In this document: positions 1 through 4,119 of the stretch, piece by piece
Layout of the letters: each line of letters opens with the position of its first letter
How positions within the stretch are numbered: the first letter of the stretch is position 1
Source of the DNA: Hydrogenophilales bacterium RIFOXYD1_FULL_62_11
GTDB taxonomy: Bacteria; Pseudomonadota; Gammaproteobacteria; Burkholderiales; Thiobacillaceae
NCBI GenBank assembly: GCA_001802655.1
Contig: MGZO01000084.1
Span: forward strand, 18,431 to 33,495
Direction: 5' to 3'
Length of the DNA: 15,065 nucleotides
Made by a program: the position numbers and the translations under genes
Notes under the pieces: model-generated
The model's input: the letters and a program-made list of their open reading frames with translations, nothing else
The model's database searches: none
Told to the model about the DNA's origin: nothing

Positions 1-622
1 CCGACGGGTGCGGCAGTCCCTCCAGGACGCGATCGCCATCGAGCACGCCAGTGCTGGCCAGGTGGCGCAGCGCCGCGGCCGGCTCGCGGCCCAGCGGGAT
101 CCACACCGCATCCGGCAGCGCCCTCGCCTCCTCGGCCAGCCACTGGTCGACCATCCCCAGCAGGTAGGGCGTTTGCGTGATCGCCGGCGCGCCGGAGTAG
201 TTCGACTCACCCGACAGGACCGGGTAGCGCAGGGCGGAGGTGTAGTGCACCAGCCCGCTCGAGGCGCCGAACAGCTCCTTGCAGGTGTCCAGCCCCAGGG
301 CGCGCTGCAGGCCCACCGAATCGAGCATGTCGACCAGGGACGTGCGCATGGCGCCGGAGAAGCTGGCCGTCTCCTTTGCCGCCCTCAGGCTGTCCTCATC
401 GGACGCACCGCGTGCCAGGTGGGCGCCCAGAACCTGCAGTGCCACCACGGCCTGGCTCTGCCCAGGGGTGATGCCCACCAGCACCACCCGCGCCTGGCGG
501 TTGATGTGCTCGAAGGGGGCGTAGTAGGTCGATAGCCGGCCGTGGCTGGAGATCCGGAAATCGGGCATCAGGATGCCGGAGAACCGGTGTTCGAGGACGG
601 CGTCGCGGAACTGGTCGAGCAT
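1..622 (-). CDS. Uracil-DNA glycosylase superfamily-like protein (3' end beyond window)
   Basis: The reading frame is open on the minus strand from an ATG at 622 to the left edge, giving 207 residues with no stop, so the C-terminus is missing. Residues 46-54 form a hydrophobic strand followed by GITPG, the position and style of UDG motif 1 (GxxPG). The last visible residues (about 205-207) read HPS, like the HPS that opens UDG motif 2. Between them is an alpha/beta pattern and a WIPLG strand before the final motif. The UDG superfamily removes uracil or related bases from DNA, but many members are uncharacterised and may not be glycosylases. The frame stays open upstream of 622 to overlap the HTH gene's stop, so the start could be slightly earlier; no strong Shine-Dalgarno decides it. 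It lies 32 bp downstream of the HTH gene on the same strand, probably in one transcript. The family call is good; the substrate is unknown. Confidence 0.72.
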   Translation of the reverse strand, partial: MLDQFRDAVLEHRFSGILMPDFRISSHGRLSTYYAPFEHINRQARVVLVGITPGQSQAVVALQVLGAHLARGASDEDSLRAAKETASFSGAMRTSLVDMLDSVGLQRALGLDTCKELFGASSGLVHYTSALRYPVLSGESNYSGAPAITQTPYLLGMVDQWLAEEARALPDAVWIPLGREPAAALRHLASTGVLDGDRVLEGLPHPS

Positions 623-654
623 GCAGGGATCTCGAAAGGGGTCGGCGGCCAGGC

Positions 655-1098
655 TCAGCGGTCCAGCGCTTCCAGGCGCTTGGCGATCTCGCGCTTGCCC
701 AAGCCCCGCAGCTCGATCATGGCCGCGACGCTGGCCTTGGACGGGGTGACCCCCTTGTTCTCCCAGTTGTAGACCGACTGGCCGGTCGCGCCTACCAGCG
801 TGCCGAAGTCCTCAGCGGACAGGCCGGTGCGCTTGCGCAGGGTGCGGATCCCCGCCTGGGTGATGCGGCCGCGCGGGCCGGCATCGGCCTCATCGCCGGC
901 GGCGGGCTTGGCCGGACGCGCGGTTGCACGCGCCTGCTGGCGCACCTGCTGCTCCAGCTCACGCAGGGAGCGCTTCAGCGCGGCCGCGTCGCTGCGCAGC
1001 TTGGTATTGGCCTTCTTGAGCGGCTCGATCTGCGCCTTGATCTCCTTGCGGGCCAAACGGGCGATCTCGCTCTTGAGGACTGCGCCGATATTGCTCAT
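655..1098 (-). CDS. Coiled-coil plus XRE-like helix-turn-helix regulator
   Basis: This is a 147-residue protein in two parts. Residues about 10-56 are rich in Lys, Glu, Arg and Leu with heptad-like spacing and form a likely coiled coil. A flexible Ala/Pro/Gly linker follows. From about residue 80 there is an HTH of the XRE/Cro type, with a turn near GLSAEDFGTLVGATGQSVYNWE and the typical W-E-N after the recognition helix. The family usually binds operator DNA as a dimer; here the coiled coil could supply oligomerisation. The gene heads a two-gene minus-strand unit with the UDG-like gene and is divergent from the AVF-tail gene array, with about 190 bp between the two starts. That makes it a candidate regulator of one or both units. 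No operator was recognised upstream of its own start. The HTH call is secure; the target is inferred. Confidence 0.85.
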   Translation of the reverse strand: MSNIGAVLKSEIARLARKEIKAQIEPLKKANTKLRSDAAALKRSLRELEQQVRQQARATARPAKPAAGDEADAGPRGRITQAGIRTLRKRTGLSAEDFGTLVGATGQSVYNWENKGVTPSKASVAAMIELRGLGKREIAKRLEALDR

Positions 1099-1225
1099 GC
1101 GTGCACCTGGTCATAACTCCGGAATTGGAGGGTTGGGGGAACGCTATCACGCGGCTATGGACGAAAACGCGCATGCCGCCGTCCAGCATGGGCATTGCGG
1201 CGTGTATTCCGGAGGCGTGGTGATG

Positions 1226-1259
1226 CAACTTTCGAGGCGTGGTGGATGCGTTGAAATGG
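1226..1259 (+). promoter_or_regulatory. Class A bipartite promoter-like element, copy 1
   Basis: CAACTTTC starts at 1226 and AAATGG starts at 1254, exactly 28 bp apart. The ATG of the first AVF-tail gene lies 35 bp after the start of the second box. The second box overlaps an in-frame ATG at 1256, which argues that translation begins at 1289 instead. Function as a promoter is inferred from recurrence with fixed spacing. Confidence 0.6.
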
Positions 1260-1288
1260 ACCCGACCACTCACTCTGCTGCAGATCCT

Positions 1289-1633
1289 ATGGCTTCCGAG
1301 ACCCTGTTCGTCACCTGGTTCGAGCACGCCACCCAACAGCACAAGCCTGACGTCCGCATCGAGCGGGAAAAGGGTTCGCGCAAGCTCAAGGTGACCTGCA
1401 GTGGCGTGCCTTCAGCCCTGGATGTCACGTCCGGTGGGTTGGCCGTGGGCGAGGAATGTGACAACGCCATGGCCCTGGCCATGCTCTTCTCCAAGGTGTG
1501 CGGGCACATGCAGGGTGCAGGGTGCCGGCAGACCATCCGGCGTGGCGACTTCAACTGGGCCGACCAGCTCAAGCCCGTAGCTCCTCCGCCGCTAGTCACG
1601 GGCTCCAGCGCTACTGCTGCGGCCGTGTTCTGA
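1289..1633 (+). CDS. AVF-tail small protein 1 (family of five paralogues)
   Basis: This 114-residue soluble protein matches no family I recognise. It aligns along its whole length with the next two genes. Shared features are an N-terminal [ET]-x-[IL]-F-x-x-x-F segment, a central Leu-Gly turn, an Ala/Leu-rich helix and a W before the tail. It ends with PPPLV at residues 99-103, a small-residue linker, and AVF as the last three residues (112-114). No signal peptide or membrane segment is visible. The start at 1289 is chosen because an upstream in-frame ATG at 1256 lies inside the promoter-like box, and because the sister genes start 31-32 bp after the same box. No clear Shine-Dalgarno sequence precedes the start. 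It is the first gene of the array and is divergent from the HTH regulator. Function unknown; gene reality is supported by the paralogues. Confidence 0.75.
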   Translation: MASETLFVTWFEHATQQHKPDVRIEREKGSRKLKVTCSGVPSALDVTSGGLAVGEECDNAMALAMLFSKVCGHMQGAGCRQTIRRGDFNWADQLKPVAPPPLVTGSSATAAAVF

Positions 1634-1653
1634 CGTTGAAAGGTGTTAGCCGC

Positions 1654-1687
1654 CAACTTTCGCAGCGCCCGCACTGGGCTTAAATGG
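1654..1687 (+). promoter_or_regulatory. Class A bipartite promoter-like element, copy 2
   Basis: CAACTTTC starts at 1654 and AAATGG at 1682, again 28 bp apart, with the ATG 32 bp after the second box starts. It is nearly identical to copy 3 over the flanking bases (CTGGGCTT before the box and CATCGC after it). It begins about 20 bp after the previous gene's stop, so this gene appears to have its own promoter. Confidence 0.65.
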
Positions 1688-1713
1688 GGCATCGCAAATG
1701 CAGGCCTAAAACC

Positions 1714-2049
1714 ATGCCCTCTGTCGAGATCTTCAGCGCGATGTTCAAGAACGCCGCGCAGCCATTCCCCATCTGTATCGAAGTCGAACGCAGCTCTGTA
1801 AAGGGCATGCTGCTGGTCACGACCGACGCGCTGGAACTCGACCTCCCGGCCCACGAGTTGCAGCTGGGCGAGCCGAGCAATGACCCCGCAGAGCTCGAAG
1901 CCCTGTTCGGAAAACTCACGGCCGAGATCACAGGAAGGGGCTACACCCTGGCCAGCACTCGCGGCAACGCCAACTGGTCCGCCACGCTCAACAAAGCGCC
2001 ACCGCCATTGGTGTCCTTGCCGGACACCCTGATGCCAGCCGTGTTCTGA
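1714..2049 (+). CDS. AVF-tail small protein 2
   Basis: This 111-residue protein is a clear paralogue of the genes on both sides. The N-terminus has EIFSAMF, shared almost exactly with the next gene (EIFSAVF). A strand pair follows with LELDL, then LGEPSNDPAELEALF, a GY, and a single W before the tail. PPPLV occupies residues 96-100 and the protein ends PAVF. The body is acidic and soluble. The start at 1714 is preferred over an in-frame ATG at 1684, because 1684 lies within the second box of the upstream element. No Shine-Dalgarno sequence is evident. Spacing from the neighbours is about 60-80 bp, each gap filled by a promoter-like repeat. Function unknown. The tail may be a docking or degradation signal, which is an inference. 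Confidence 0.8.
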   Translation: MPSVEIFSAMFKNAAQPFPICIEVERSSVKGMLLVTTDALELDLPAHELQLGEPSNDPAELEALFGKLTAEITGRGYTLASTRGNANWSATLNKAPPPLVSLPDTLMPAVF

Positions 2050-2055
2050 CGCCGT

Positions 2056-2089
2056 CAACTTTCGCAGTGGCGCCACTGGGCTTGAATAG
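2056..2089 (+). promoter_or_regulatory. Class A bipartite promoter-like element, copy 3, with internal palindrome
   Basis: CAACTTTC starts at 2056 and GAATAG at 2084, a 28-bp offset, with the ATG 31 bp after the second box starts. The spacer carries a perfect 14-bp palindrome, CAGTGGCGCCACTG, at 2065-2078. Copy 2 keeps only its outer CAG/CTG bases, so the palindrome may be a copy-specific operator or chance. Confidence 0.65.
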
Positions 2090-2114
2090 GCCATCGCTCC
2101 CATCGACATCCGCC

Positions 2115-2456
2115 ATGGACTCAGACGAAATCTTCAGCGCCGTTTTCCTGCACGAGTCGAAACCATCTCCGGCGATCGTGCACATCGAACGGGGCGGCAG
2201 GCTGGGGACGCTGATGATCACCGGCACATCGAGGACGCTGGAGCTCGAACTCACCGACGCCGATTTGGAGCTTGGCCAGCCGAGCGACAACCCCAGTCAG
2301 CTCGCAGCGTTGTTCGACCTGATTGAGGACAAGCTTCAGGCCGACGGATACACCCGGTCCGGCGCTCGCGGAGACAGCAACTGGCGCGCCCTGCTCGGCC
2401 TGACCCCACCACCGCCATTGGTGGCGACGGGTGCCTCCTACGCCGCCGTGTTCTGA
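2115..2456 (+). CDS. AVF-tail small protein 3
   Basis: This 113-residue acidic protein is the closest relative of AVF-tail protein 2. Both share EIFSAxF near the N-terminus, LELEL, LGQPSDNPSQLAALF, a DGY and a W. The tail is PPPPLV at about residues 98-103, a Gly/Ala/Ser linker, and AAVF at the C-terminus. There is no signal peptide, transmembrane helix or known catalytic motif. The start at 2115 gives the same distance to the promoter-like element as in the sister genes; the longer frame to 2067 would begin within the element. The pattern of conservation, with the body drifting while the tail and its distance from the Pro-run are retained, suggests the C-terminal peptide is functionally important. 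Function unknown. Confidence 0.8.
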   Translation: MDSDEIFSAVFLHESKPSPAIVHIERGGRLGTLMITGTSRTLELELTDADLELGQPSDNPSQLAALFDLIEDKLQADGYTRSGARGDSNWRALLGLTPPPPLVATGASYAAVF

Positions 2457-2474
2457 CCGCGCACGACCTACCGC

Positions 2475-2508
2475 TAACTTTCCGGGCGACTGCTCCGTGG
2501 TGATATGG
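2475..2508 (+). promoter_or_regulatory. Class A bipartite promoter-like element, copy 4
   Basis: TAACTTTC starts at 2475 and ATATGG at 2503, again exactly 28 bp apart. The downstream ATG at 2534 is 31 bp after the second box starts. The spacer is unrelated to copies 2 and 3, so the two boxes and their distance are what is conserved. Confidence 0.6.
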
Positions 2509-2533
2509 AGTCCAGTCCCACGAGATCCCGCTC

Positions 2534-2890
2534 ATGCGTTTGCAGACCTCCACATTCTCGAGCCTCGGCCAGCCCGACATCGGGCTTTCGGTGGTCGAGT
2601 ACGCACAAGGTGAAATGACCGCGGTGAAGCACTCCTTTCCGGCCGAGCGCATGGCTGAAGCTGCCCAGGTGTTGGGCAAGAAGGTAGAGGAGAGCACGCC
2701 CATCGGCGGCGGCGTAAGCACCTGCAAGGCCACGACGGCCCAGCTTTTCGACCGCGCTGAGCAGCTGATCCGATCCTGGGGGTACGAGCGATCCGACGGG
2801 TTCTTCCAGCCCGACTGGGTGCAGCGCCACCTGCCGGTCCCTCCCCCGTCGCTGGCACCCATGGCCGGCGGCATGCAGGCGGTGTTCTGA
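2534..2890 (+). CDS. AVF-tail small protein 4
   Basis: This 118-residue protein is more diverged than proteins 1-3. It retains the core AQLFDRAEQLIRSWGYERS, which matches AALFDLIEDKLQADGYTRS in protein 3, then a W and the tail. The tail is PPPSL starting at residue 103, a Met/Gly/Ala linker, and QAVF at the end; the Pro-run again sits 16 residues from the C-terminus. The N-terminal half lacks the EIFSAxF segment. The stop codon TGA shares bases with the next gene's ATG (TGATG, one-base overlap), so the two genes are likely translationally coupled. It has its own class A element upstream. Function unknown. Confidence 0.8.
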   Translation: MRLQTSTFSSLGQPDIGLSVVEYAQGEMTAVKHSFPAERMAEAAQVLGKKVEESTPIGGGVSTCKATTAQLFDRAEQLIRSWGYERSDGFFQPDWVQRHLPVPPPSLAPMAGGMQAVF

Positions 2891-3273
2891 TGTCCTCCTC
2901 GAACTGGATCTTCAACAACGGTACGGGCCACATCGTGTTATCGGTGTCCGAGCAGGACATTGACGGCGAGTCCTTCTGCACCCCCGAGCTGTCGGTCGAG
3001 GGTGATGAGGCGCTCTTCATCGAGCTGCAGATGAAGCACAAAGGCTTTGGCGCCATGTGGAGCGGACCGGGCCGCCGGCGCAACGTGGCCAAGCACCTGT
3101 GCGCCGTGCACCAGGATCTGGTCACGGGCGGGTTCGAGCTGGTCCAGTTCGCCGGGTGGCCAGCGTGGCAAGAGTTCATCGAGCGCGCGATCGCCGACGG
3201 CCTGCCGCTACCGAAGGTCGAAAGCAGCGGGCTCCAGCAGGTGGCCAGTGGTGCCTCCGCCGCGGTGTTCTGA
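2890..3273 (+). CDS. AVF-tail small protein 5
   Basis: This 127-residue protein is the most diverged member. Its start overlaps the stop of protein 4 by one base and it has no promoter-like element of its own. A helix followed by GGFELVQFAGWPAW resembles the helix-GY-W segment of the other members. There is no PPP run before the tail, but the protein ends SAAVF, so the terminal AVF is kept even where the body has changed. The N-terminus (SSNWIFNNGTGHIVLSV) suggests a beta-strand start. No signal peptide or transmembrane segment is present. It is probably expressed with protein 4 from the element at 2475, perhaps as a pair that acts together. Function unknown. Confidence 0.78.
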   Translation: MSSSNWIFNNGTGHIVLSVSEQDIDGESFCTPELSVEGDEALFIELQMKHKGFGAMWSGPGRRRNVAKHLCAVHQDLVTGGFELVQFAGWPAWQEFIERAIADGLPLPKVESSGLQQVASGASAAVF

Positions 3274-3319
3274 ACTCGCCACTCCGGCGCAGTATTCGGC
3301 CAACCGTGGGTGATTTGAC

Positions 3320-3362
3320 GCCGGTTGGACGGACACCTGACCGGCCTGGTCTGCTGCAATAG
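3320..3362 (+). promoter_or_regulatory. Class B promoter-like element, copy 1
   Basis: GCCGGTT at 3320, CGGACACCTG shortly after, then TGCTGCAATAG ending at 3362. The same blocks recur without gaps at 4034. The box CAATAG at 3357 is 49 bp before the ATG at 3406, exactly as in the second copy. The downstream half resembles the class A second box, while the upstream half differs. Confidence 0.5.
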
Positions 3363-3405
3363 CCACCTTGAAGCGCATAGCGCCTCGCTTACCCAGAAAC
3401 TGCAC

Positions 3406-3747
3406 ATGATCGAAGTCCCGTTCGTCCCGACTAAGTACGAGCTGGGCATCCACGATGCGCGCAAGGGCATTGCCCCGTACGGGCCCGACCTGGCCACCAC
3501 GGACGACTCCTACCGTGCAGGCGTCCTGGCGGGCACCCGAAACGGCCGGCGCGCGGCCCAGGATGGACTGCATTGGGAGCCCCAGGCGCTGGGCCGGCAC
3601 CTGGCTGGTGTCGTGGTGGATCTGCAGACCGACCTCGATGTCTCGATCCGCTCGCTGCACATCGTGGCCGAACAGGTCCTGACGCCGGCCGATGTCGGCC
3701 GAGCCATCAGCATTGCCACTCAGCACCTGCAGGCGAAGACCGCTTGA
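3406..3747 (+). CDS. Small soluble protein of unknown function
   Basis: This 113-residue protein matches no family I recognise. It starts MIEVPFVPTKYELGIHDARKG, has a Gly/Arg-rich middle, and ends in two predicted amphipathic helices around LQTDLDVSIRSLHIVAEQV and DVGRAISIATQHLQ. It lacks the AVF tail. The frame is open to 3325, but that would start inside the class B element, so the ATG at 3406 is taken. It sits between the AVF array and the SWIM gene and shares its upstream element with the SWIM gene, which suggests joint regulation. A GC-rich hairpin at 3775-3791 follows. The gene call rests on the conserved upstream element and an uninterrupted frame. Confidence 0.6.
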   Translation: MIEVPFVPTKYELGIHDARKGIAPYGPDLATTDDSYRAGVLAGTRNGRRAAQDGLHWEPQALGRHLAGVVVDLQTDLDVSIRSLHIVAEQVLTPADVGRAISIATQHLQAKTA

Positions 3748-3774
3748 TCCGCGACCGTTCCCCTGAAGCGCTCC

Positions 3775-3791
3775 GCCGCGCATCACGCGGC
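3775..3791. terminator. Short GC hairpin after the 3406 gene
   Basis: GCCGCG, a five-base loop CATCA, and CGCGGC form a perfect 6-bp stem 28 bp after the stop. No T-run follows, so it could be a weak terminator or chance in GC-rich DNA. Confidence 0.3.
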
Positions 3792-3812
3792 AGGCAGGCC
3801 GGAGTGGAACGC

Positions 3813-4004
3813 GTGCGTCCGCTCCATGTCCCAGTCCGGCATGGACAGACTGACGTGAGCTCGAGGGAGCTGTCCGCCTTTGAATCGGCGCTCTGCGGGA
3901 TTGTCCTGGCCCTTGCCTGTATCGCATTCCCCGCGGCGCTGGCTGTGCTCGCCCTGCTGGTGGGTGCAATCGACGCTGGCACGTTCAGCGAGCTCTTCCG
4001 CTGA
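3813..4004 (+). CDS. Small membrane peptide
   Basis: A short frame ending at 4004 encodes a strongly hydrophobic stretch of about 28 residues (ALCGIVLALACIAFPAALAV continuing to LVGAI) near the C-terminus. This is enough for one long transmembrane helix or a tight helical hairpin. There is no ATG. The GTG at 3813 is preferred because GGAG lies eight bases before it, giving 63 residues; a GTG at 3855 would give 49 and one at 3804 is also possible. The tail after the helix is short (DAGTFSELFR). Tiny membrane proteins beside accessory genes are often toxins, holin-like or regulatory, but nothing here says which. It may be read from the promoter of the 3406 gene. Confidence 0.42.
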   Translation: MRPLHVPVRHGQTDVSSRELSAFESALCGIVLALACIAFPAALAVLALLVGAIDAGTFSELFR

Positions 4005-4033
4005 TGGCAGAGGCCAACCCGCCCCGAAATAGG

Positions 4034-4076
4034 GCCGGTTAACCGGACACCTGGTCGCGTGGGTCTGCTGCAATGG
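4034..4076 (+). promoter_or_regulatory. Class B promoter-like element, copy 2, with palindrome
   Basis: This copy aligns without gaps to 3320-3362 and beyond, roughly three quarters identical over about 57 bp. The shared blocks are GCCGGTT, CGGACACCTG and GTCTGCTGCAAT. It contains a perfect 12-bp palindrome CCGGTTAACCGG at 4035-4046 that the first copy has lost. CAATGG at 4071 is 49 bp before the SWIM gene's ATG. Role as promoter or operator is inferred. Confidence 0.55.
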
Positions 4077-4119
4077 CGCCTTGGAAGCGCCCGCGCTCCG
4101 TCGCTGCTGCAGAAGCCCT

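Noticed and set aside
800..1288. Long plus-strand frame running into AVF-tail gene 1
   Set aside because: It is antisense to the HTH gene, whose coiled coil and HTH motif are clear. The AVF-tail start at 1289 is set by the promoter-like element.
1226..2508. The tandem small-gene array as an integron cassette array
   Set aside because: Each gene has its own upstream element, and I found no attC-like pairs (inverse core GTTRRRY sites around the gene ends) or integrase. The repeats lie upstream of starts with fixed spacing to the ATG, as promoters do.
2532..3500. 322-codon minus-strand frame across AVF-tail genes 4 and 5
   Set aside because: The plus-strand genes show paralogy, coupling by TGATG and a conserved tail. 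The minus frame is Arg/Ser/Pro-rich without motifs.
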